Source: Streptomyces sp. 130
Lineage (GTDB): Bacteria; Actinomycetota; Actinomycetes; Streptomycetales; Streptomycetaceae
Direction of reading: 5' to 3'
Length of the DNA stretch: 64,000 bases
NCBI RefSeq assembly: GCF_007096885.1
Contig: NZ_VJNO01000037.1
Span: 1 to 64,000 of the forward strand
The stretch's first letter is position 1, and each line of letters begins with the position of its first letter. Positions 32,505 to 39,725 of the stretch are shown here, piece after piece. Position numbers and translations under genes: made by a program. Under the pieces are notes generated by a model. That model was given only the letters and a program-made list of their open reading frames with translations, did not search any database and had not been told where the DNA came from.

Positions 32505-33346
32505 GCCGCCACACCCGCCGTCGCCCCGGCACGGGCGGTGCGCGAGGTGAGCGCGGCCATCCCGGCCGCGATCTGCTCGGCCGTACCGCGCTCGACGTGG
32601 CCGGCGAAGGCGCCGTCGGCGAGGAACAGCACCCGGTCGGCCCATGCCGCCGCCACGGGGTCGTGGGTGACCATGACGACGGTGGCGCCGAGCGAGTCCA
32701 CCGCGTCGCGCAGGAGGCCGAGGACCTCGGCGGCGGTGCCGGTGTCGAGCGCGCCGGTGGGTTCGTCCGCGAAGATCACGTCGGGCCCGGTGGCCAGGGC
32801 GCGGGCGACGGCCACGCGCTGCTGCTGGCCGCCGGAGAGCTCCGCGGGCCGGCGGCGGGCCTTGTCCGCGAGGCCGACCCGGGCGAGGACCGCCTGCGCC
32901 CGGTGCCGGTCCTGGTGCTGCCCGGCCAGGCGCATGGGCAGCAGCACGTTCTGCTCCACGGTCAGCGACGGCAGCAGGTTGAACGCCTGGAAGACGAAGC
33001 CGAGGCGGCTGCGGCGCAGCTCGGTGAGCTCGTTCTCGTCCATGCCGGTGATCTCCGTACCGCCGACCCGCACCGAGCCCGCCGAGGGCCGGTCGAGCCC
33101 GGCGGCGCACTGGAGGAACGTGGACTTGCCGGACCCGGACGGGCCCATGACCGCGGTGAACGTGCCGCTCGGCAGGGCCAGGTCGATGCCCGCGAGGGCG
33201 TGCACCGTGCCCGCCCCGCGTCCGTAGTGCCGCCGGACGCCGCGCAGTTCGACCGCGAGACCGGGCGTGGCGGCCGGGTCGCCGCCCCCGTGGCCCGCCT
33301 CCGGCCGGTCCCCCGCCTTCCCCCGCTTGTTCCTGCGTAGCCTCAT
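32501..33346 (-). CDS. MacB/LolD-type ABC transporter ATPase
   Basis: The protein has 281 residues. Walker A is M-G-P-S-G-S-G-K-S-T; the Q loop is F-V-F-Q-A-F-N-L-L-P; the signature is L-S-G-G-Q-Q-Q-R-V-A; Walker B is V-I-F-A-D-E-P-T-G-A-L-D; and the H loop is V-T-H-D-P. The V-F-Q-A-F-N-L-L-P-S-L-T-V-x-x-N pattern is typical of the MacB/LolD branch. It powers the permease encoded immediately downstream. The N-terminal 25 residues are basic and Gly-rich and may be an over-long start, but the ATG at 33344-33346 is the only good option upstream of the conserved strand L-A-V-E-L-R-G-V. Confidence 0.94.
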   Translation of the reverse strand: MRLRRNKRGKAGDRPEAGHGGGDPAATPGLAVELRGVRRHYGRGAGTVHALAGIDLALPSGTFTAVMGPSGSGKSTFLQCAAGLDRPSAGSVRVGGTEITGMDENELTELRRSRLGFVFQAFNLLPSLTVEQNVLLPMRLAGQHQDRHRAQAVLARVGLADKARRRPAELSGGQQQRVAVARALATGPDVIFADEPTGALDTGTAAEVLGLLRDAVDSLGATVVMVTHDPVAAAWADRVLFLADGAFAGHVERGTAEQIAAGMAALTSRTARAGATAGVAA

Positions 33347-33472
33347 CTTCCGGTCTCCCTCACACGTGCGTTTCGCCTACGGGGGGAAGAGTGCGGGCAG
33401 GGCTGTGCGCGGGGCGTCATACCCGGGAGCCAAAGTGGCCGTGCTACGGCGGTAGGGGGTGGCGGAGAGCGG

Positions 33473-33522
33473 GTGCGGGCCTGTGCGGGCCCGTGCGGAC
33501 CCATGCGGGCCCGTGCGGGGGT
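33473..33522. repeat. Five 10-base tandem repeats between ABC and response-regulator genes
   Basis: Units GTGCGGGCCT, GTGCGGGCCC, GTGCGGACCC, ATGCGGGCCC and GTGCGGGGGT run in series, 10 bases past the response-regulator stop. The 185-base gap (33347-33531) otherwise shows nothing recognisable beyond the likely ABC promoter near 33350-33440. Confidence 0.7.
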
Positions 33523-33531
33523 GCCCCGGTC

Positions 33532-34206
33532 CTACTCGCCCGGGATCACCAGCCCCGACTCGTAGGCGAAGACCACCGCCTGGGCGCGGTCGCGCAGGTC
33601 TAGCTTGGTGAGGACCCGGCTGACGTGGGTCTTCACCGTCTGCTCGGCCAGCACCAGGGTCTGCGCGATCTCCGCGTTCGACAGGCCGCGGGCCACCAGT
33701 GAGAGGACTTCGGTCTCGCGCTCCGTGAGGCCCCCCAGTCGCTGCTCGGGCTTGCCCCGGGCGGCCGGGCGCTGCTTGACGAAGTCCCCGATGAGGCGCC
33801 GGGTCACGGAGGGGGCGAGGAGCGCGTCGCCCGAGGCCACGACGCGGACCGCGGCGATCAGATCGGCCGACGGCGCGTCCTTGAGGAGGAAGCCGCTCGC
33901 GCCCGCCCGGAGCGCTTCGTAGACGTAGTCGTCGACGTCGAAGGTGGTGAGCATCAGGACGCGCGGCCGGTGGGTCACGCCCGGCGGCGGGTGCAGGAGC
34001 TCGCGTGCTGCCGCCAGGCCGTTCATCCCGGGCATCCGGACGTCCATCAGCACGACGTCGGGGCGGGTCTGCCGGCTCAGCTCGACTCCCCGCTCTCCGT
34101 CGGGGGCCTCGCCCACCACGTCGATGTCGCTCTGGGCGGCCAGCAGCGCGGCGAAGCCCGCCCGCACCATGGCCTGGTCGTCGACGATGAGGACGCGTGT
34201 CGTCAC
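33532..34206 (-). CDS. NarL/LuxR-type response regulator
   Basis: The protein has 224 residues. The receiver has V-L-I-V-D-D-Q-A-M-V-R, the phospho-acceptor Asp in P-D-V-V-L-M-D-V-R-M-P-G, and Lys in G-F-L-L-K-D-A. The LuxR output domain has L-T-E-R-E-T-E-V-L-S-L-V-A-R-G and A-E-Q-T-V-K-T-H-V-S-R-V-L-T-K-L. All key residues are present. The GTG at 34204-34206 overlaps the kinase stop (GTGA), so kinase and regulator are coupled. The ABC exporter genes 185 bases downstream on the same strand are likely targets. Confidence 0.95.
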   Translation of the reverse strand: MTTRVLIVDDQAMVRAGFAALLAAQSDIDVVGEAPDGERGVELSRQTRPDVVLMDVRMPGMNGLAAARELLHPPPGVTHRPRVLMLTTFDVDDYVYEALRAGASGFLLKDAPSADLIAAVRVVASGDALLAPSVTRRLIGDFVKQRPAARGKPEQRLGGLTERETEVLSLVARGLSNAEIAQTLVLAEQTVKTHVSRVLTKLDLRDRAQAVVFAYESGLVIPGE

Positions 34207-35552
34207 GTGGGGTCCGTTCCGGTGAGTGGGAGGAGGGCGGCGACCCGGAAGCCGCCGTCCGGGAGCGGCCCGGCGTCGAGGGTGCCACCGATGATCCTGA
34301 CCCGCTCACGCATGCCGACGAGGCCGTGCCCGGTGCCGCCCGCTTCGAGCGGCCCTCCGGAGCCCTGCGGCGGCGGGCCGTTGACGACGAGGACGGTGAG
34401 CTGCGGGACGGCCGGCGCGGCGGGGTCCGACACGGACGTGGTCGGGTCCGACACGGGCGCGGTCGGGTCCGACACGGACGTGGTCGGGTCCGACACGGAC
34501 GTGGTCGGGTCCGATACGGACGTGGTCGGGTCCGACACGGACAGCGACACCCTCGTGTGTGCGCCCGGCGCGTGCCGTACGACGTTCGCCAGGGCCTCCT
34601 GGACGATCCGGTAGGCGGACAGGCCCACCGCTTCGGGCACCTCGGCGTCGCAGGGGGTGAAGTCCACCCGCCCGCTCGCCCGCTCCGTCGCCTCCACCAG
34701 GGGCCCGATCTGCGCGAGGCCCGGCTGGGGCACGAGCTCGCCGTGCGCGTCCTCGTTGCGCAGCACGCCGAGGAGCCTGCGCATCTCGCCGAGCGACTGG
34801 CGCGCGGTGGCCGCGATGGACGTGAACTCTTCGCGCACCTGGGGCGGCAGCCCGTCGTGGCGGTACTCCGCCGTGCCGGCCTGCACCGTGATGACGGACA
34901 TGTGGTGGGCCACCACGTCGTGCAGTTCGCGGGCGATCCGGGCGCGTTCCTCCAGCAGGGTGCGCCGGCCGCGCTCGGCCTCGCTGATCGTCTCCTGCTC
35001 GGCCAGTCTGCGCTGTGCGTCGGACCGCTCGCGGAGCGCGCCGCCCAGCAGGAGAGCGATGCCTCCGAGGATGGCGAACAGCAGGTCCCGCGCACCGAAG
35101 TCGTGGGGTGCGGCGAACCCCAGGGCCACGTTCGCCCCCGCCGTGGCCAGCCAGACCCGGATCAGGGTCCGCCGCCGCTCGCGCAGGCCCAGGGCGAGGC
35201 AGAGCCCGACGTACCCGACGATCTGCATGGGCGGGAACGGCCACAGCAGGCGGTCCCCGAAGTCGACGGCGAGCAGCGCGAGCGCCCCCGCCACGTCGGC
35301 GGTGAAGATCACGTACCAGGCCCGCAGCGGCCGTACGACGGCGAGCAGGAGCGGGGCGGCCTGGGCGACGGCCAGCGCGCCGGCGAGGCCCCCGTTCAGG
35401 CCGTAGTCGGCGGTGAGGACCCGGATGGTGGTGGGCAGCAGGGCGACGCACAGCACGAAGGCCACGGCCCACGGCAGCATCCGCACCCACCGCCGCGAAG
35501 CGCCCGCGAGCAGCGCGCGCGGGCGCTCCTCCTCCACTGAGGTCATGGTCAC
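34203..35552 (-). CDS. NarL-type sensor histidine kinase with heptapeptide repeat in the ATPase domain
   Basis: The protein has 449 residues. About six transmembrane helices fill residues 25-170 with no large sensor domain, so it may sense within the membrane. HisKA_3 follows with R-I-A-R-E-L-H-D-V-V-A-H-H, phospho-acceptor His near 211. The ATPase N-box is R-I-V-Q-E-A-L-A-N-V-V-R-H-A, and the G-box is G-T-G-H-G-L-V-G-M-R-E-R. Between them, at about residues 338-380, six copies of V-S-D-P-T-T-S extend a loop between two beta strands. The start is GTG 35550-35552; an ATG two codons later is equally possible. It pairs with the downstream response regulator. Confidence 0.93.
   Translation of the reverse strand: MTMTSVEEERPRALLAGASRRWVRMLPWAVAFVLCVALLPTTIRVLTADYGLNGGLAGALAVAQAAPLLLAVVRPLRAWYVIFTADVAGALALLAVDFGDRLLWPFPPMQIVGYVGLCLALGLRERRRTLIRVWLATAGANVALGFAAPHDFGARDLLFAILGGIALLLGGALRERSDAQRRLAEQETISEAERGRRTLLEERARIARELHDVVAHHMSVITVQAGTAEYRHDGLPPQVREEFTSIAATARQSLGEMRRLLGVLRNEDAHGELVPQPGLAQIGPLVEATERASGRVDFTPCDAEVPEAVGLSAYRIVQEALANVVRHAPGAHTRVSLSVSDPTTSVSDPTTSVSDPTTSVSDPTAPVSDPTTSVSDPAAPAVPQLTVLVVNGPPPQGSGGPLEAGGTGHGLVGMRERVRIIGGTLDAGPLPDGGFRVAALLPLTGTDPT
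34420..34545. repeat. Six 21-base tandem repeats inside histidine kinase gene
   Basis: The unit GTCGGGTCCGACACGGACGT(G) repeats with period 21 at 34420, 34441, 34462, 34483, 34504 and 34525, with a few substitutions. The length is a multiple of three, so copy-number change keeps the kinase in frame. It encodes the V-S-D-P-T-T-S heptads. Confidence 0.92.
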
Positions 35553-35573
35553 CAGCGTATGTGCACCACCTGG

Positions 35574-36395
35574 TCACCGGCCCGGACGGTACGCGCGCCA
35601 GGCGGCGGCAGCGCGGGCGAGGCGCCGCGTCCACGGGTCGGGGTCGGCCGTGCTGATCTCGGACCAGACGTTGGCGTTGGCGGTGGCGAAGGCGGTGATG
35701 CCTTCGGCGGGGGCGATGTGCCAGGAGGGGATCTCGGCGGCCCAGCGCTCGGCGGAGGCGGGGGTGTGGCCGGATGCGATGAGCCAGACGACCCAGTAGC
35801 CGGCGTCGAGCCAGGCCGCTCCCCGGGTTGCCCAGGCCCAGTCGACCAAGCGGGCCCGTTCGCCCGCCGGGACATCGTCGTCCACGAGGACGTTCGTGTT
35901 GTTCAGGTCGGTGTGGAGCAGGTGGGGCCCGGCGAAGAAGCGGAGGTCATCCGGGTGGGCTGCGTAGCGCTCCAAGCGCTGTTCGGCCTGGCGGAGTTCG
36001 ATGCCTGGACACGAGGCCTCGCCGAGGCGGCGCAAGAGGGACGCGACTTCGGGAAGGTCCGGCGAGCCGGGGGCGTAGTCGGCGTGGTGGCCGGTGAGCG
36101 CTTCGAAGCCGAGGAGGTCCCAGCCCTCCGACTCGACGTGCCAGCGGAGGGCGGGGGCCAGGCCGGTGAGAAAGGGGGCGATGACCGCTTCCCGGCGCTG
36201 GGTCCAGGCGCGGGGGTGGTCGCTGCGCAGGCCCTTGATGTGCCATGTGCCCCTGGCGGAGGTGACGCGGGCCGCGATCTCGCTGTTGAAGCCGTCGGTC
36301 GCTTCTTCGACCGTGCGGAGGGGGCCGGTGTGTTCCTCGACGGCGGTACGAGCGGCGGGCGGCAGCTGGTCGAAGCCGATGCGGGTGGTCGCCAT
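35574..36395 (-). CDS. APH/choline-kinase-family phosphotransferase
   Basis: The protein has 273 residues with the aminoglycoside-phosphotransferase fold. The Brenner motif is H-L-L-H-T-D-L-N-N-T-N-V-L-V near residue 159, and the metal-binding Asp lies in A-R-L-V-D-W-A-W-A-T. An N-terminal lobe Lys is seen in T-W-H-I-K-G-L. Substrates of this family range from aminoglycosides to homoserine, choline and fructosamine; none can be chosen here. It lies downstream of the radical SAM/peptide genes on the same strand but is separated by a strong 15-bp stem, so membership of that operon is uncertain. Confidence 0.85.
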   Translation of the reverse strand: MATTRIGFDQLPPAARTAVEEHTGPLRTVEEATDGFNSEIAARVTSARGTWHIKGLRSDHPRAWTQRREAVIAPFLTGLAPALRWHVESEGWDLLGFEALTGHHADYAPGSPDLPEVASLLRRLGEASCPGIELRQAEQRLERYAAHPDDLRFFAGPHLLHTDLNNTNVLVDDDVPAGERARLVDWAWATRGAAWLDAGYWVVWLIASGHTPASAERWAAEIPSWHIAPAEGITAFATANANVWSEISTADPDPWTRRLARAAAAWRAYRPGR

Positions 36396-36424
36396 GGGGC
36401 TTCACTCTTCCAGAGGGTGGTAGT

Positions 36425-36462
36425 GCGAGGGCTCCGGACTGAAGAACGTCCGGAGCCCTCGC
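36425..36462 (-). terminator. Strong terminator after the 45-aa peptide gene
   Basis: Fifteen-base perfect arms GCGAGGGCTCCGGAC (36425-36439) and GTCCGGAGCCCTCGC (36448-36462) flank an 8-base loop. The stem begins 20 bases after the peptide stop and would end or attenuate the transcript before the APH gene. Confidence 0.85.
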
Positions 36463-36482
36463 GGTTCTGTGTAGCCGGTTGT

Positions 36483-36620
36483 CTACCGGTAAGGGTTGTC
36501 GTCGTTGCAGCCCGGAATGGCGCCTTCGGACAGCACCTCCAGGTCATCCAGGAGGATCACTCCCTCGGGCTCCTCCAGGACCGGCGGTCGGGGGCTGATC
36601 TCCACCATGACAGCGGTCAT
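36483..36620 (-). CDS. Candidate RiPP precursor peptide (45 aa)
   Basis: The peptide has 45 residues. The N-terminal 30 look like a leader: M-T-A-V-M-V-E-I-S-P-R-P-P-V-L, then acidic E-E-P-E-G-V-I-L-L-D-D-L-E-V-L. After S-E-G-A-I-P-G comes a short polar C-terminus C-N-D-D-N-P-Y-R with a single Cys and one Tyr. The ATG at 36618-36620 overlaps the radical SAM stop codon (ATGA), with GAGGAA 8 bases upstream, and a strong terminator follows. Size, acidic leader, coupling to a SPASM enzyme and the terminator all fit a ribosomally made, modified peptide. The core does not match lanthipeptide, sactipeptide, streptide, mycofactocin or PQQ precursors that I know. Confidence 0.72.
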   Translation of the reverse strand: MTAVMVEISPRPPVLEEPEGVILLDDLEVLSEGAIPGCNDDNPYR

Positions 36621-37735
36621 GACGCTTCCTCGCTTCCGTGTTGGCAGTAGGTGTTCAGTGGTGCCTTCGCCTCCTGGTACGCCTTGGCGAGCGGTCGGCA
36701 GACCCGGCAGGTGCCGGAGAGCCGACAGCCGCCGCAGCCACCGGTGCGAAGCATTTGGGCATCTGCGATGCCGGGCAGACGGAGGAGCCCGTCCAGGCCC
36801 TCGGACATGAGGTCGATGGGGTTCTCCCTGCCGACCTTGCACATGGTCGCCAAGCCGTGCGGATCGACGTGGAAGAACGTGTGGCCGGCGGGGCAGCCGT
36901 TGAACACGCTGGTCTTGTCCAGGAATCCGGGCGCCTGCGCGGCCAGCGGTTCCGGCGTGCCGGTGTACGTGGGTGAGATCGTGCCGTACTCCTGACGGCT
37001 CGCCCCGTACCGCTCGGCAAGGGCACGCATGGCGTCCAGCTCGTGGGCGTTGTGCCGGGTGATGATCAGCGCGAGTTCGAGCGCGATGCCGGCCTCGCGC
37101 GCCGCGACGAGCCCCTTCTCGACCAACTTGAACGCTCCCGGTTTGCGGGTGAGCGAGTCGAAGCTGTCCGGGCTTGCCCCGTAGAGGGAGACGGTCACTT
37201 TGTGCGGCGGCAGGTCGCGAAGGAGATCGATGATCTCGGGGCGGTGGAGCCGGGAGCCGTTGGTCAGGATCTCGATCAGCATTCCGGAGCGGTGGGCGAG
37301 CGTGTACGCGTCCACGAAGTCCCGGTCGATCAGCGGCTCGCCGCCCGTGAACTGGAGCCACAACACCCCGGCGTCCCGCAGCAGGCGCAGGAGCCGGACC
37401 TTGTCGGGCCAGGGCAGCCCCTCGAACTTCCGCTCCGCGAGGTAGCAGTGCTCGCAGTTGAAGTTGCAGCCCTTGTTGATCTCGTACGTGGCCCGGCCGT
37501 ACCCGAGAGGGGTCTCGGAGCGTACGAGAACGGCGTCACGCATCACCGCGCGCGCCAGGTCCACGTTCCAGGCCGTGCGGACGTGGTCGAGGAGCCAGGC
37601 CGGCAGAGGGCTGCTGCTCTCGGCGATCGAGGCCAGCTCCTCGTACAGCGTCCGAGGAATGCGCATGCCCCCTTTGGAACCGGGACGGGCGATCAGGAAC
37701 GTTCCGTTGTACGGGCTCGCGATCAGCTGGTGCAC
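36617..37735 (-). CDS. Radical SAM/SPASM peptide-modifying enzyme
   Basis: The protein has 372 residues. The N-terminal 85 residues may form a peptide-binding domain. The radical SAM cluster motif is K-G-C-N-F-N-C-E-H-C (Cys90, Cys94, Cys97), followed by F-T-G-G-E-P-L and E-I-L-T-N-G-S. A SPASM-type C-terminus has further Cys residues: N-G-C-P-A-G, M-C-K-V-G, G-G-C-G-G-C-R-L-S-G-T-C-R-V-C and Y-C-Q-H-G. That suggests one or two auxiliary Fe-S clusters, as in peptide cyclases and sactisynthases. The start GTG at 37733-37735 follows GGAGGAGG. It overlaps the upstream 109-aa gene by 13 bases and the peptide gene by 4. Confidence 0.9.
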   Translation of the reverse strand: MHQLIASPYNGTFLIARPGSKGGMRIPRTLYEELASIAESSSPLPAWLLDHVRTAWNVDLARAVMRDAVLVRSETPLGYGRATYEINKGCNFNCEHCYLAERKFEGLPWPDKVRLLRLLRDAGVLWLQFTGGEPLIDRDFVDAYTLAHRSGMLIEILTNGSRLHRPEIIDLLRDLPPHKVTVSLYGASPDSFDSLTRKPGAFKLVEKGLVAAREAGIALELALIITRHNAHELDAMRALAERYGASRQEYGTISPTYTGTPEPLAAQAPGFLDKTSVFNGCPAGHTFFHVDPHGLATMCKVGRENPIDLMSEGLDGLLRLPGIADAQMLRTGGCGGCRLSGTCRVCRPLAKAYQEAKAPLNTYCQHGSEEAS

Positions 37736-38052
37736 GGGACCTCCTCCGGGGTGTCTTCCCAGGTGTGCTGCTTGGCGTGGTCGACGAACAGGCAGCAGCC
37801 GTCACCGTCGGGTCCCGGGGCGGCCACCGGGCAGTCCGGCAGTACGAGAAGTTCCGGCTCATCGGTCCCGCGCCAGCGGAGCCACAGCGCGGTCCGGTAC
37901 GAGCCGTCGTCGCTCACGAGGCCGAAGTGGTCCCCGCCGTCGTGCGCGGACAGCTGGCACCGCACCGCCCTGTCGACGTGATCAACGGTCGGGTTCTCTC
38001 GCGCCTCCCGTGCCAGGCCGAGCGGCAACCGGCGCCAGCGCACGCACCGCAT
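37723..38052 (-). CDS. Small protein of unknown function in the radical SAM locus
   Basis: The protein has 109 residues. The start ATG 38050-38052 overlaps the stop of the 71-aa gene as TGATG. Visible features are an Arg-rich N-terminus (M-R-C-V-R-W-R-R-L-P), the strand-like segment T-A-L-W-L-R-W-R-G, then L-L-V-L-P-D-C-P-V-A and D-G-C-C-L-F-V-D-H, and a Cys near the C-terminus. No family is recognised. The unbroken coupling from the 71-aa gene through this gene to the radical SAM enzyme argues for a role in peptide maturation or immunity, but that is inference. Confidence 0.72.
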   Translation of the reverse strand: MRCVRWRRLPLGLAREARENPTVDHVDRAVRCQLSAHDGGDHFGLVSDDGSYRTALWLRWRGTDEPELLVLPDCPVAAPGPDGDGCCLFVDHAKQHTWEDTPEEVPCTS

Positions 38053-38267
38053 CACGACACCATCCGGGAGGACGGGCCGCCGGCATGCCGGGCCTGCCGC
38101 GAGCACCGGGGGCAGACGCACGGCGGGTAGCGTCCCGGATTTTGCAGGACCACCGGGGCCTCGCCCACACGTACCGCCTTGAGAGGTTCCCACGTCCGGC
38201 CGGAGTCGCGGGAAACCCGCAACGTCATCCGTACCTCGTTCTGTCCGTTCGCCATGGCCACGAGCAT
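38052..38267 (-). CDS. Small CxxC protein, first gene of the radical SAM locus
   Basis: The protein has 71 residues. The core is Q-N-E-V-R-M-T-L-R-V-S-R-D-S-G-R-T-W-E-P-L, then G-R-Y-P-P-C-V-C-P-R-C-S, a possible half zinc ribbon. Similar small proteins with R-V-S-x-D-S-G-R-T-W and Y-P-P-C-x-C-P-R-C occur in Streptomyces near XRE regulators, as far as I recall. The start at 38265-38267 has GGGGAT upstream; the ATG at 38253-38255 is an alternative. Its stop overlaps the next start (TGATG). It faces the divergent XRE-TPR regulator across 111 bases. Confidence 0.65.
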   Translation of the reverse strand: MLVAMANGQNEVRMTLRVSRDSGRTWEPLKAVRVGEAPVVLQNPGRYPPCVCPRCSRQARHAGGPSSRMVS

Positions 38268-38338
38268 CGCGATCCCCGGACCCCGCCAAAAAGGCCAAAC
38301 GGATTACCCAACGTGGATAACATCACCCTCGGTAGACC

Positions 38339-38351
38339 AATCGCAGCGATT
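38339..38351. promoter_or_regulatory. Short palindrome between XRE regulator and radical SAM operon
   Basis: AATCGC-A-GCGATT is a perfect 6-base inverted repeat in the 111-base divergent gap 38268-38378, which is AT-richer than its surroundings. It is a candidate binding site for the XRE-TPR protein. Confidence 0.45.
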
Positions 38352-38378
38352 CGTAGTCCTCATGCCGGAGCGTGCCCG

Positions 38379-39725
38379 ATGCCCGAGCCATCCCGCTCGC
38401 AGGAACTCCCGGTCAGCCTGCTCACGGACCCGGTGATGATCGAGGCATGCCGGACCCGAGACTTCGGCCGCATCTTCAAGCTGGTCAAGGCGCGAGCAGG
38501 CATCTATCCGTCGATGATCGCGCGCCGCTGCGATCTGACCCCGAGCCGCGTGGGCGAAGTGATCGCCGGGCGCAGGCAGTTGTTGCATATGGACGTGGTC
38601 GAACGGATCTCGGACGGACTGCGCATTCCCGGCAACATGCTGGGCCTTGCCCGACGTTCCTGGGAAACTCCGCCGAGCCTGACGGCCAAGCCCCGGGATC
38701 CGGCCCAAGCGCCGACCGCAGCCGCCGAGTCGTTTGGCGCCGGGCTCCCAGGGGCGGATGTCGACAGCATTCTCGCCTTGGCGGCCGAGCACGATCTCAG
38801 CCCCTCGACGCTGGATGCACTGCACTCGTCAATCGCGGACTACTGGCGCAGAGACGACGAGCACGGGGGTGAGACCTTACGGCCGGCAGTCGTCGGCCAG
38901 CTCCGATACGTTGTCGATCTTCTCAAGGAACAGTGGCCGGCTCCCCTGCGAACCGGCCTTCACAGCATCGCGGCCGAGCTGGCCCGGCTCACCGGGTGGA
39001 CCTACTTCGACGCCCGTCAGTACAACCAGGCACGCGCCTACTTCACCGAATCCCTCGGTCTGGCCAGGGCGATCGACGACCGCCAGTTCATGGCCAACGT
39101 TCTCGCCTGCATGAGCCTCCAGGCCACGTACGAGGACAAGCCGGGCGACGCGCTCGCGCTCGTCACCGCTGCCCGGGACCAAGCCAGGGAAGCTGCGGGC
39201 ACGACGGCACGCGTGCTGGCCATGCTCGCGATGCGCGAAGCCTTCGCTCACGCAGCCCTCGGCAATCAAAGCGCGACCCACACCGCGATCTCGGAAGCCC
39301 ACACCCACTTCGGGCGGATCAGCAACGGGGATCCGGATCCGGCCTGGGTCGCCTACTTCGACGAACCGAAACTGATCGTTGACACCGGTATCGCCCACGG
39401 TCGTCTGGGCGAAGCCGCTCTCGCCGAACCTCTCATTGCGGACGCCCTCCGCCGAGAGCACCGGACAAACCACCGAGGCCGCGCCTTCCACGCCTTCTGG
39501 CTCGCCCGCACCCAGCTCCAGCGCGGCAAACTCGATGAGGCGTGCCACACGGCCATGGACGCCCTGGCCCCGGCAGCGGCCGTCAGTTCCCGGCGAGTTG
39601 GCGGCCATCTCAGGGAGTTCTACGAGCAGTTGGAACCTTTTCGCCGGGAGACGGCCGCAGTGGCATTCGAGTCCCGGCTCCGGGAAACGCTGCCCCGTCA
39701 GGTCAGCGGATCGCCTCGTCCATGA
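38379..39725 (+). CDS. XRE-type regulator with TPR-like C-terminal domain
   Basis: The protein has 448 residues. The helix-turn-helix is at about residues 28-70 (F-K-L-V-K-A-R-A-G-I-Y-P-S-M-I-A-R-R-C-D-L-T-P-S-R-V-G-E-V). The remainder from about residue 120 is all-helical with TPR-like repeats (Y-F-D-A-R-Q-Y-N-Q-A-R-A-Y-F-T-E-S-L-G-L-A). This layout is common in Streptomyces regulators and resembles peptide-sensing Rgg/PlcR-type proteins. The ATG at 38379 was chosen on GGAGCG upstream and loss of conserved sequence before it. It is divergent from the peptide operon, so it may sense that peptide. Its end overlaps the convergent NUDIX gene by 23 bases. Confidence 0.88.
   Translation: MPEPSRSQELPVSLLTDPVMIEACRTRDFGRIFKLVKARAGIYPSMIARRCDLTPSRVGEVIAGRRQLLHMDVVERISDGLRIPGNMLGLARRSWETPPSLTAKPRDPAQAPTAAAESFGAGLPGADVDSILALAAEHDLSPSTLDALHSSIADYWRRDDEHGGETLRPAVVGQLRYVVDLLKEQWPAPLRTGLHSIAAELARLTGWTYFDARQYNQARAYFTESLGLARAIDDRQFMANVLACMSLQATYEDKPGDALALVTAARDQAREAAGTTARVLAMLAMREAFAHAALGNQSATHTAISEAHTHFGRISNGDPDPAWVAYFDEPKLIVDTGIAHGRLGEAALAEPLIADALRREHRTNHRGRAFHAFWLARTQLQRGKLDEACHTAMDALAPAAAVSSRRVGGHLREFYEQLEPFRRETAAVAFESRLRETLPRQVSGSPRP

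Noticed and set aside
36483..36620. Lanthipeptide or FxLD-type precursor
   Set aside because: The core has one Cys and no Ser/Thr-rich segment, the F-x-L-D motif is absent, and no LanB/C-type gene is nearby.
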